A DNA stretch of 12,542 nt, from the NCBI GenBank assembly GCA_964593905.1, contig CAZQLE010000113.1, positions 1 to 12,542 of the forward strand, given 5' to 3'. Shown one piece after another: positions 6,758-12,542 of the stretch. Made by a program: the position numbers and the translations under genes. How positions within the stretch are numbered: position 1 is the first letter of the stretch; each line of letters begins with the position of its first letter. Source of the stretch: CAZQLE01 sp964593905. GTDB lineage: Bacteria; Chloroflexota; Anaerolineae; Anaerolineales; Anaerolineaceae. The notes beneath the pieces were generated by a model. It was not told the DNA's origin. It ran no database searches and was given only the letters and a program-made list of their open reading frames with translations.

Positions 6758-6867
6758 GGCGGAGAAAAAGCCAAAGCGACGAATCCGCCGTTGGGGCAAA
6801 ATCCCCGAAAGTGTGGGCAACGTCCGCACTTGTCCGATGCGCTCGGTGTTGGCTGCTTTGAGCCGAG
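6758..6867. repeat. Cluster of short hairpins between the nuclease and CxxC genes
   Basis: Several inverted repeats follow one another: GGCGGA/TCCGCC (6758-6763 and 6784-6789), GGGG/CCCC (6793-6796 and 6803-6806), AAGTG/CACTT with internal GG/CC (6809-6831), and CTCGG/CCGAG (6842-6846 and 6863-6867). They lie just after the nuclease stop on the minus strand and may end or stabilise its transcript. No gene is seen in the 6656-6871 gap. Confidence 0.35.
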
Positions 6868-6871
6868 GATT

Positions 6872-7942
6872 TTAGGTTTGGTTTTCACCTTGACCTTTTA
6901 ACCCGTGCTTTTCGATCTCTTGAGTGACTTTGGTTAGCCACGAAAACAACCACTCGATTTGCTTTTCTGAGAATTGTCGATTTATCAAGCACTTTAATTC
7001 TCTGCCTGCGGGCCAAAATAAGCCTGAATTTTGGGCTTCTGCATACAAACCCTGTAATTCTTGTTCAGAAATATCTATTTTGCTCAACAAGCCGCCGCGT
7101 CCAACAAGTGCCGAATATATGGACTGCTGATAAACAGATTTTGGAGGATACCCAAAACAAAAAACGACATGAGTACCTGATAAATTGACATTGAGAGAAA
7201 AGCCTTTTGTACCCCAATGAATTGGAAATGAATTGGACTTCGCCCATGCCAGTAATTTTTCAAATATGAATTTGCCGTTGGAGTCTAAAGAATTGAAAAA
7301 GGCACTTTCAGAGATTGCGGGCAATGAACCTGACGAAACTTTAGAAATATTTGCAGACTCATTCCCGACAACAATGCTTGTGGACAATAACATTAATCCG
7401 CCATCGGCTTTGAAAAAGGTAAACTCTAAACAAGTGACTCTTACGCCCTTATTTCGCAGAAAAGTTGACGTTTGGCGAATTTCAGGTGTGATTTTTTGAC
7501 CGACGATAACAATTCTTTGGTCATTATTAAATACAACTGCTTCGTCAGAAACCAAGCTGAAATATTCTCGATGGTATTGGGCAAGATTCAATGCCTCATC
7601 ACCTGAATAGTTTCTGAAAATCTCATCTAATTGTTCGTAGCCCAGTTTTTCAATGAAAGACGAATATTCAAGAGCCTGCGCCAGCGTTTCGCGCGGGGTG
7701 CGGTCTCTTTTTAGCTCAATAACAACTAAATCGCCTTGTCTATCAATGGCGAGTAGGTCGATAAAACTACCAAGATTTGTAGTAACCTGCCGCCCGATAA
7801 TAAGTAAACTACCATTTTCAATAATTTTTTCCGGATTATTCTCAAGCCAGGTTTCCAAAACCGATTCCTGATGTTCGTCATGGAATCCGATTTCAGCGTA
7901 TTCTTTGAATTTGTTATCAGGTGTAATGCTGTAAATTTTCAT
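6872..7942 (-). CDS. NucS/DUF91-type PD-(D/E)XK nuclease domain protein
   Basis: This is a 356-residue protein. Residues about 25-100 form an endonuclease NucS-like (DUF91) domain: LETWLENNPEKI with E30, then IIGRQV, D62 in FIDLLAIDRQGDL, E76 and K78 in VVIELKRD, and Q89 in ETLAQALEY. These match the E, D, ExK and Q positions of the PD-(D/E)XK fold, so the catalytic set looks intact. The C-terminal 250 residues include FEKLLAWAKSN and are unrecognised; they may bind DNA. The ATG at 7942 is preferred over an in-frame TTG at 7987 because the TTG would lie inside the promoter-like box at 7979-8024. Related proteins act in mismatch repair or as restriction-like nucleases. The gene faces a truncated methyltransferase start at 8232. 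Confidence 0.72.
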   Translation of the reverse strand: MKIYSITPDNKFKEYAEIGFHDEHQESVLETWLENNPEKIIENGSLLIIGRQVTTNLGSFIDLLAIDRQGDLVVIELKRDRTPRETLAQALEYSSFIEKLGYEQLDEIFRNYSGDEALNLAQYHREYFSLVSDEAVVFNNDQRIVIVGQKITPEIRQTSTFLRNKGVRVTCLEFTFFKADGGLMLLSTSIVVGNESANISKVSSGSLPAISESAFFNSLDSNGKFIFEKLLAWAKSNSFPIHWGTKGFSLNVNLSGTHVVFCFGYPPKSVYQQSIYSALVGRGGLLSKIDISEQELQGLYAEAQNSGLFWPAGRELKCLINRQFSEKQIEWLFSWLTKVTQEIEKHGLKGQGENQT

Positions 7943-7978
7943 TGGATTCTCGAAATGGTTTTCCTTACTCAGCAAGCC

Positions 7979-8024
7979 AACTATCAATTATTCGGATTTC
8001 TAAAGTAAAACAATTTTGTCGTAT
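7979..8024 (-). promoter_or_regulatory. 46-bp promoter-like box, copy 2
   Basis: This is the second copy of the box also found at 6680-6725 and 10601-10646, here the most diverged. The -10 and -35 positions read AATAAT (7992-7987) and TTGTTT with 15 bp between. It ends 36 bp upstream of the nuclease ATG at 7942. It is the left edge of the longer direct repeat that runs to 8288. Confidence 0.45.
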
Positions 8025-8288
8025 CATCATCTGCAAATAAATCATAAAAAATTGTCCGGGGATTGAGTAACTGGCCCCCTCACTCTTTAAATTATATACA
8101 TTATTCCAAAAAACACTTCCCAAATGGGCGGCTTGCAAGTCACTTGCAAAATCGGGGTGCCATGTCATAAACCCTCATTTTTGCAATTCCCCATTCACTG
8201 GTCAGAGGGGCATTCCCGGTAAAATACTTTTATGCCCCAGCACATTTATTTTGGCGACAACCTGCCCATTTTACAGTCTCTGCCCGAC
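8025..8288. repeat. Left copy of a diverged direct repeat (partner of 10647-10882)
   Basis: This segment matches 10647-10882 in order: a stretch containing ATCATCTGC, CCGGGGATTGA, CCCCCTC and an AT-rich run with TTATA. Then comes a near-identical block from GCAATTCCCCATTCACTGGTCAG through the methyltransferase start to CTGCCCGAC. The left copy carries about 70 extra bases near 8110-8180. Homology ends around codon 19 of the methyltransferase. Confidence 0.75.
8133..8149. promoter_or_regulatory. Operator-like palindrome in the insertion unique to the left repeat
   Basis: TTGCAAG-TCA-CTTGCAA is a 7-bp perfect inverted repeat with a 3-bp centre. It lies in the segment that the right-hand repeat lacks, between the divergent starts at 7942 and 8232. 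It could be a regulator binding site for the nuclease gene; symmetry is the only evidence. Confidence 0.25.
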
Positions 8289-8321
8289 GGTCGGCGTCAG
8301 TGCAACTGCCCGATAAAGTGA
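8232..8321 (+). pseudogene. 5' remnant of a DNA methyltransferase gene
   Basis: The first 19 codons read MPQHIYFGDNLPILQSLPD, almost identical to the start of the full methyltransferase at 10826 (MPHHIYFGDNLPVLQSLPD). Sequence then departs and meets TGA at 8319-8321 after ten unrelated codons. The catalytic DPPF motif and everything after are missing, so no enzyme can be made. It retains the same upstream TAAAAT element 6 nt before the ATG. It is the broken end of a duplication, see 10647-10882. Confidence 0.8.
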
Positions 8322-8465
8322 AAAACCAACTTTTCGAAGAAACGAAACTGACCCAAAGAACCTGAATGAACACCTGCAAAACATTTGCTGTTGAAAATGA
8401 ACTCATTTCATGGCGTATTTCCTTTCTTGGATTGGCTTTCAATGCTCCTTTCTTACGGGCGCGGC
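8322..8465. other. Unassigned spacer between methyltransferase remnant and propeller gene
   Basis: These 144 bases carry no gene I can support and no clear terminator, transposon end or repeat. The left part (from about 8289) is where homology to the methyltransferase stops, so a recombination or insertion junction lies here. Confidence 0.4.
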
Positions 8466-10571
8466 CTAAGGTTCGTGAACCGTTATCTTTTCACCATCCC
8501 ATTCAAATGTCAAAGTATCTGAGATCAGGTTGCCAGATTTCCACGCAACCTGATATTCACCGATAACCGAAATGTCAGAGATCTTTTCAACGGGTATTCG
8601 TATTTGTGGGCCGTTAGGAGAATTAGAGAAGTTCTCGAATGAAAACCCGTTGAGTGGCAGGGTGCCAGCGGGTGATGGAAAGGTTCTTATTCCAATTCCT
8701 TCTGGAAGAAATACGTTGCTTGTTATTTCAGAATCGGTAGGGGAATGAGGAATTTGCTCAAACGATTTCTTTTGACCACCTGGTAACGTGAGTTCAAGAA
8801 TGCCATTGTTTAACTCGGATTCTATTTGAGAACCAGGCAAGATATCTCCAGGCTTAAATGAAAACTTAAGCCAAATCTCGAATCGAGATGATGCTGGGTT
8901 TTCATTACCTGCAATTCTGACGGTGACGGGAACTGTGGCTTCATAAGTAGGGGGTAATGTAATTGGTGTCTCTGTTGCCGTTGAAGATGGCTCAACGGTA
9001 ACAACTGGTTCATTACCGCTACTGACAGTTTCCGAACTTGTCGATATCTCGCCCAATTGGGTCTCTTCTCCTGGTTGAACCGTAAATTCAACGCCGTCTC
9101 GCCTGAACTGGACTTGACTGGAGTTGGAATCCACCAGGGTGCCCCATGAGCTGGATAACTTGATCATCAGATAGTAATTTCCGGCGAGGACATTCGGCAC
9201 CACAAAACTGCCATCGGCGTTGACATTGGCCAGTAGGTGAACCATCTGGTTGGCGCAGGGCGTTTCGTTCCTATTCCTATACTCTAGCACACCGGGACTC
9301 AGGCAGACCTCCACCTGGGCATCTACAACTGGCTCTGAATCCGGGCTGACCAGCTTCCCCGAAATGGAGCCGGGGGGCTTTGCTTCCAGGGCAGGCAGGT
9401 TCGGGACATCGCCTAAAATGAAGAGCCTTGAGATTTTATTTGAATAGATATTCGCGGCGTGCATATGATAGATCGTCCATGTCGAGCCGTCATAAATTCC
9501 CACTCCGTAATCAGTGGTTAACCACAAACGATCCTGCCCATCAAATTGCATGGCAGATATCGCATAGGATGATCGGCTTCCCAGTCCGAGCTGCTTAATA
9601 TCGAAAAGGAAGTCCCAACTGTCTGTATCGGTATTTAATGTATATATCTTCTGTTCGTCTGTGGCTGCCCAAATTCTGTTCTCGCGATCTGCCGCGATAT
9701 ATTCTATTTCGGGTACATGGCCGAATTCTGTTTCAGGATCAGGGCCGGGAAAAGTCGTCCATTGGATACCATCGTATCTTGACAATTGACCATCAACGCA
9801 ACAATTTTCAGGATACGTGATTGCCCAGACGGTCCCTGTGGAGTCGATTATCAGCCCTTCCCCCCGAGCACTTGGACCCCAATAAGCCGGATTGCCGGGA
9901 GGCGGAATTGATTTCCAGGCTGTACCATCGAAAGCGGCAATCTCATGGTCTGCGGTTACCCATACATTTCCATCGGGTGCAACAGCCATTGAGTAGATGT
10001 CGGGGTAGTCTGCCTCGGCGCCGGAAAAGATCTCCTCCATCGGATAATGGGTCCAGGTCGAGCCATCGAAACGACTGACGCCATCCATGCTGCTCATCAC
10101 CCAGATTTCGTTTCCACTTCCACAGGCAATCGTTCCCAGACTCATATCGAAAGATTTGCCAAGATCAACCAGTGTCTTTCCCTCGAGCTTGTAAGCTTCA
10201 AACCCTGTCAGGTAGGTACGCCCGTCGGGACAGCGGGTCATCCATGTTGGGATTGTGAACACAGGATTGGATATTTTGTCATATGCGTTTTTATACACAT
10301 GCCATCCGGCCGCGTCCAGGCAGGAGAAGGCATGATCAGAATGCTCGAGACAAACCGCGTTGGGGTCTGTAAGAAAAAAGGATGGGAATATTGCCGGCAG
10401 GTCATTCCCCGCACCGACCGTAGGAGTTGGGAGGGTAAACACGGGAAGGTTCGTCGCCGGTTGCGTTGGTTTTTCCGTAGGCGTGGAAACGGATTCGCTG
10501 CTTAACTGACAACCAACTGTGATGAGCAACATCATCGTGCTGAACAAAAAGAATTGTTGTTTTCGGCTCAT
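8466..10571 (-). CDS. Large surface lipoprotein with propeller repeats and a carboxypeptidase-regulatory-like domain
   Basis: This is a 701-residue protein. A signal peptide ends at TVG-C21, followed by a Thr/Pro linker to about residue 50. Residues about 150-375 hold propeller repeats of the 'two-component regulator propeller' kind: EIWVMSSMDGVSRFDGSTWTHYP, NVWVTADHEIAAFDGTAWK, TVWAITY...LSRYDGIQWTTFP, RIWAATDEQKIYTL and RLWLTTDYGVGIYDGSTWTIYH. Residues about 402-500 (GSISGKLVSPDSEPVVDAQVEVC... DGSFVVPNVLAGNYYLMIKL) look like a carboxypeptidase-regulatory-like beta-sandwich. A Thr-rich spacer and a last beta-rich region follow. There is no membrane helix, kinase or HTH, so it is an extracellular binding or sensing protein. 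AGGAG precedes the ATG at good spacing. It lies between two copies of a direct repeat and is probably an inserted module. Confidence 0.8.
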   Translation of the reverse strand: MSRKQQFFLFSTMMLLITVGCQLSSESVSTPTEKPTQPATNLPVFTLPTPTVGAGNDLPAIFPSFFLTDPNAVCLEHSDHAFSCLDAAGWHVYKNAYDKISNPVFTIPTWMTRCPDGRTYLTGFEAYKLEGKTLVDLGKSFDMSLGTIACGSGNEIWVMSSMDGVSRFDGSTWTHYPMEEIFSGAEADYPDIYSMAVAPDGNVWVTADHEIAAFDGTAWKSIPPPGNPAYWGPSARGEGLIIDSTGTVWAITYPENCCVDGQLSRYDGIQWTTFPGPDPETEFGHVPEIEYIAADRENRIWAATDEQKIYTLNTDTDSWDFLFDIKQLGLGSRSSYAISAMQFDGQDRLWLTTDYGVGIYDGSTWTIYHMHAANIYSNKISRLFILGDVPNLPALEAKPPGSISGKLVSPDSEPVVDAQVEVCLSPGVLEYRNRNETPCANQMVHLLANVNADGSFVVPNVLAGNYYLMIKLSSSWGTLVDSNSSQVQFRRDGVEFTVQPGEETQLGEISTSSETVSSGNEPVVTVEPSSTATETPITLPPTYEATVPVTVRIAGNENPASSRFEIWLKFSFKPGDILPGSQIESELNNGILELTLPGGQKKSFEQIPHSPTDSEITSNVFLPEGIGIRTFPSPAGTLPLNGFSFENFSNSPNGPQIRIPVEKISDISVIGEYQVAWKSGNLISDTLTFEWDGEKITVHEP

Positions 10572-10600
10572 TTCGTTCTCCTGATGCTCACCACGCGCCT

Positions 10601-10646
10601 AACTATTCATGATACGAATTCCGGATACGCAGCAATATTGCCGTAT
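10601..10646 (-). promoter_or_regulatory. 46-bp promoter-like box, copy 3
   Basis: This is the third copy of the box at 6680-6725 and 7979-8024. On the minus strand it offers TATCAT (10614-10609) and TTGCTG with a 15-bp spacer, and it ends 29 bp upstream of the propeller lipoprotein start. The core contains the perfect palindrome GCAATATTGC (10632-10641). Confidence 0.5.
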
Positions 10647-10882
10647 GGCCACCCCTTTTACAACGGGATCATCTGCGAATATGGCATTGATATTTTCCGG
10701 GGATTGAACGACTATCCCCCTCAAATAGTACCTATATTATACATATTTCCTTTTCATCATTTTCGATGCAATCTGCAATTCCCCATTCACTGGTCAGGGG
10801 GGGGCATTGCCGGTAAAATACTTTTATGCCCCATCACATTTATTTTGGCGACAACCTGCCCGTTTTACAGTCTCTGCCCGAC
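10647..10882. repeat. Right copy of the direct repeat, including the methyltransferase start
   Basis: This copy matches 8025-8288 and continues into the intact methyltransferase gene. It lacks the roughly 70-bp insertion of the left copy. Together with the boxes at 7979 and 10601, the two copies flank the propeller lipoprotein gene with about 2.6 kb between corresponding points. Confidence 0.75.
10797..10825 (+). promoter_or_regulatory. Probable methyltransferase promoter: G8 tract and TAAAAT box close to the ATG
   Basis: TAAAAT ends 6 nt before the ATG, and no Shine-Dalgarno sequence is present, which fits a leaderless transcript. A run of eight G (10797-10804) lies upstream of this box. 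In the left duplicate the same place reads GAGGGG. No convincing -35 hexamer is visible. Confidence 0.4.
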
Positions 10883-11677
10883 CAGTCGGTGGAGCTGATC
10901 TATATTGACCCGCCGTTCAACACCGGCAAGGTGCAGGCGCGCACACAGATCGCCACCGCGCAAGATGAGCAGGGCGACCGGGTGGGGTTTGCCGGGCGGC
11001 GCTATGCCACGCGCAAGATCGGTTCGCGGGGGTATGCCGACGCCTTTGACGATTTTCTGGCCTTTCTGGAGCCGCGTCTGCGCGAGGCGCACCGCCTGTT
11101 AACCCCCGACGGCAGCCTGTATTTTCATATCGATTACCGCGAAGTGCATTATTGCAAAATTCTGCTCGACCAGATCTTTGGCCGGGAGTGTTTTCTGAAC
11201 GAAATCATCTGGGCCTATGATTACGGTGCGCGCACCAAAAAGAAATGGCCGGCCAAACACGATAACATCCTCTGGTATGCGCGCGACCCCGAAAACTATC
11301 TCTATAATGTAGAGGATATCGAGCGCATTCCCTATATGGCGCCGGGGCTGGTGGGGCCCGAGAAGGCCGCGCGCGGCAAGCTGCCCACCGATACCTGGTG
11401 GCATACCATTGTGCCGACCAACGGCAAAGAGAAGACCGGTTACCCCACCCAGAAGCCGCTGGGCATTCTGCGGCGCATTGTGCAGGCTTCTTCGCGGCCG
11501 GGCGGGGTGGTGCTCGACTTTTTCGCGGGCAGCGGCACAACCGGCGCGGCCTGTGTGGAGCTGGGCCGTTCGTTTATTCTGGTGGATGCCAACCCGCAGG
11601 CGCTGGAAGTGATGGCCCGGCGCTTTGCCGGGCTGAAGGAGCTGGTGTGGCATGGCTGCGACCCTGACGCTGGCTGA
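10826..11677 (+). CDS. Site-specific DNA methyltransferase, beta-class (N6-adenine or N4-cytosine)
   Basis: This is a 283-residue enzyme of the N6_N4_Mtase family. Motif IV is DPPF at residues 28-31, early in the chain. FHIDYREVHYCKILLDQIFG lies at 100-119, YPTQKP at 206-211, and the SAM-binding motif DFFAGSGTTG at 231-240. The order, catalytic motif first and SAM motif last, defines the beta class of M.HinfI/CcrM relatives. The middle part (about 120-205) should hold target recognition. DPPF rather than DPPY is a known variant and does not settle adenine against cytosine. No restriction endonuclease adjoins it directly, so it may be an orphan. It overlaps the AlkD-like gene by 26 bp, and its first 19 codons are duplicated at 8232. 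Confidence 0.88.
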   Translation: MPHHIYFGDNLPVLQSLPDQSVELIYIDPPFNTGKVQARTQIATAQDEQGDRVGFAGRRYATRKIGSRGYADAFDDFLAFLEPRLREAHRLLTPDGSLYFHIDYREVHYCKILLDQIFGRECFLNEIIWAYDYGARTKKKWPAKHDNILWYARDPENYLYNVEDIERIPYMAPGLVGPEKAARGKLPTDTWWHTIVPTNGKEKTGYPTQKPLGILRRIVQASSRPGGVVLDFFAGSGTTGAACVELGRSFILVDANPQALEVMARRFAGLKELVWHGCDPDAG

Positions 11678-12344
11678 GAATATGGCCCGTCTGCACGCCC
11701 TGGCCGACCCCGCGGTGGCCGCCGGGCTGGCGCGTTTTGGCTCGCACCCGGCGCACATGCTGGGGGTGCGCATGCCGCTGCTGCGCGGGCTGGCCAAAGG
11801 TCAGCGCAGCCACGCGCTGGCCCTCGATCTGTGGCAGAGCGGGGTGCACGAGGCGCGCATTCTGGCCAGCCTGGTCGATGACCCGGCGCAGGTGACGCGC
11901 GAGCAGATCGAGACCTGGACGGCCGATTTTGACACCTGGGATGTGTGCGATCAGGTGTGCGGCAACCTGTTTGACCGCACCTCGTTTGCGTTTGAATATG
12001 CGCTGGGGCTGCCTGCGCGCGAAGGCGAGTATGTGCGCCGGGCCGGGTTTGTGCTGATGGCCTGGCTGCCGGTGCACCGCAAAGACCTGCCCGACGCCGA
12101 CTTTTTGCCTTTCTTCCCGCTGATCGAGCAGTATGCCTTCGACGGGCGCAATTTCGTCAAAAAGGCGGTCAACTGGGCGCTGCGCGGGCTGGGCAAGGCC
12201 AGCCCGGTTTTGCACGCCGAGGCGCTGCGCTGCGCCGAACGGGTGGCCCAACAGGATACCCCATCGGCGCGCTGGATCGTGGCGGATGCGCTGCGCGAGT
12301 TGAACGCGGTAAAGCGCTTTCCCAAACGAAAGGGCAGCCGGTGA
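11652..12344 (+). CDS. AlkD-like DNA alkylation repair protein (HEAT-like repeat glycosylase family)
   Basis: This is a 230-residue helical-repeat protein. DTWDVCD gives W96 and D100, spaced like the catalytic-pocket W109 and D113 of Bacillus cereus AlkD. NFVKKAVNWALRGLGK gives W175, matching W187. AlkD removes bulky or cationic N3- and N7-alkylpurines without base flipping. The chain is full length for the family (about 230). The start at 11652 lies inside the end of the methyltransferase gene; an ATG at 11682, just past it, is an alternative. The overlaps on both sides indicate translation from one operon mRNA with the methyltransferase and the following lipoprotein. Confidence 0.87.
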   Translation: MAATLTLAENMARLHALADPAVAAGLARFGSHPAHMLGVRMPLLRGLAKGQRSHALALDLWQSGVHEARILASLVDDPAQVTREQIETWTADFDTWDVCDQVCGNLFDRTSFAFEYALGLPAREGEYVRRAGFVLMAWLPVHRKDLPDADFLPFFPLIEQYAFDGRNFVKKAVNWALRGLGKASPVLHAEALRCAERVAQQDTPSARWIVADALRELNAVKRFPKRKGSR

Positions 12345-12542
12345 AGCTGCGCCGCGCCTTTTACGGGGTGTTGTTTGTGCTGCTGGCGGCCTGTGCGCCC
12401 GGGGTGGATGAAACCGCGCTGGAGACCCAGATTGCGGGCAAAATTTATGCCACGCTGACGGCTGAAGCGCCCACGGTCACCCCCAGCCCGGCGGTCAGCG
12501 CCACGCCTTCACCCACCGTCACGGCCACGTTCACCCCCACGC
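12341..12542 (+). CDS. Lipoprotein, partial, runs off the window
   Basis: A GTG start at 12341 overlaps the AlkD stop in a GTGA junction. The 67 visible codons give a positively charged start (MKLRR), a hydrophobic stretch and a good lipobox LAA-C with Cys18. A short helical segment (DETALETQIAGKIYATLTAEAP) is then followed by a Thr/Pro/Ser linker still open at 12542. This build is the same as in the lipoproteins at 2149 and 8466. The functional domain lies beyond the window. Translational coupling to the AlkD gene is likely. Confidence 0.75.
   Translation, partial: MKLRRAFYGVLFVLLAACAPGVDETALETQIAGKIYATLTAEAPTVTPSPAVSATPSPTVTATFTPT

Noticed and set aside
4187..6871. Integron cassette array (single same-strand genes separated by structured gaps, with motifs such as GCCCAAC, GTTGGGC, GCCTAAC)
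   Set aside because: No gap has a matched RYYYAAC and GTTRRRY pair at attC distance with complementary inner boxes, no integrase is seen, and genes carry their own promoter-like boxes.
8289..8320. Transposon end at the point where the methyltransferase remnant stops matching
   Set aside because: No inverted partner near 10560-10600, no target-site duplication and no transposase could be found.
11099..12251. Long minus-strand frames opposite the methyltransferase and AlkD genes (11099-11797, 11574-12251)
   Set aside because: They are Arg/Pro/His/Ala-rich shadows of high-GC coding sequence and show no family motif.
1..12542. tRNA, rRNA or CRISPR array
   Set aside because: No cloverleaf with conserved T-loop, no rRNA-like stretch and no regularly spaced repeats were seen on either strand.

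Overview
The window looks like a piece of an environmental bacterial chromosome, most likely Chloroflexota (Anaerolineae-like). That placement is an inference from style, not from a marker gene. The window has three predicted lipoproteins, at 2149-2760, at 8466-10571 and at 12341 running off the end. Each has a lipid-attachment Cys near residue 18-21 followed by a Thr/Pro-rich linker, and one carries 'two-component regulator'-type propeller repeats. No rRNA, tRNA, CRISPR array, transposase or integrase was seen.

Layout. From 88 to 10571 every gene I accept is on the minus strand. Right to left they are: a 701-aa propeller lipoprotein; a NucS/DUF91-type PD-(D/E)XK nuclease; a 250-aa protein with two CxxC pairs; a 436-aa protein ending in a death-like effector-associated domain (EAD-like); a MerB-like (alkylmercury lyase family) gene with an in-frame TGA; a DinB-family protein; a small lipoprotein; a DUF7000-like protein; a diverged CPBP-like membrane protein; and a DUF438-type PAS protein. 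Gaps of about 50-490 bp and separate Shine-Dalgarno sequences suggest mostly single-gene transcription units. From 10826 to the right end the genes are on the plus strand and tightly packed: a beta-class DNA methyltransferase, an AlkD-like DNA alkylation repair protein overlapping it by 26 bp, and a lipoprotein start overlapping the AlkD stop by 4 bp.

Main result. The MerB-like gene (3500-4186, minus) is an uninterrupted 228-residue frame except for one TGA at codon 152. Aligned by eye to classical MerB, that codon falls on the catalytic Cys159. The other catalytic residues, Cys96 and Asp99, are conserved as C91 and D94. Immediately after the UGA the mRNA can form a hairpin with a GGUC apical loop 19 nt downstream, the same loop sequence and nearly the same distance as in the E. 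coli fdhF SECIS. I read this as a candidate selenocysteine-containing organomercurial-lyase homologue. A nonsense mutation remains the main alternative.

Second theme. The right half has been rearranged. A 46-bp promoter-like box occurs three times without gaps (6680-6725, 7979-8024, 10601-10646), each about 24-36 bp upstream of a minus-strand gene. The second and third boxes continue into a longer diverged direct repeat that includes the first 19 codons of the methyltransferase. The left copy is therefore a methyltransferase 5' remnant (8232-8321), and the propeller lipoprotein gene sits between the two copies. The MerB-like, EAD and nuclease block looks more AT-rich than the methyltransferase/AlkD operon, as expected of accessory DNA.
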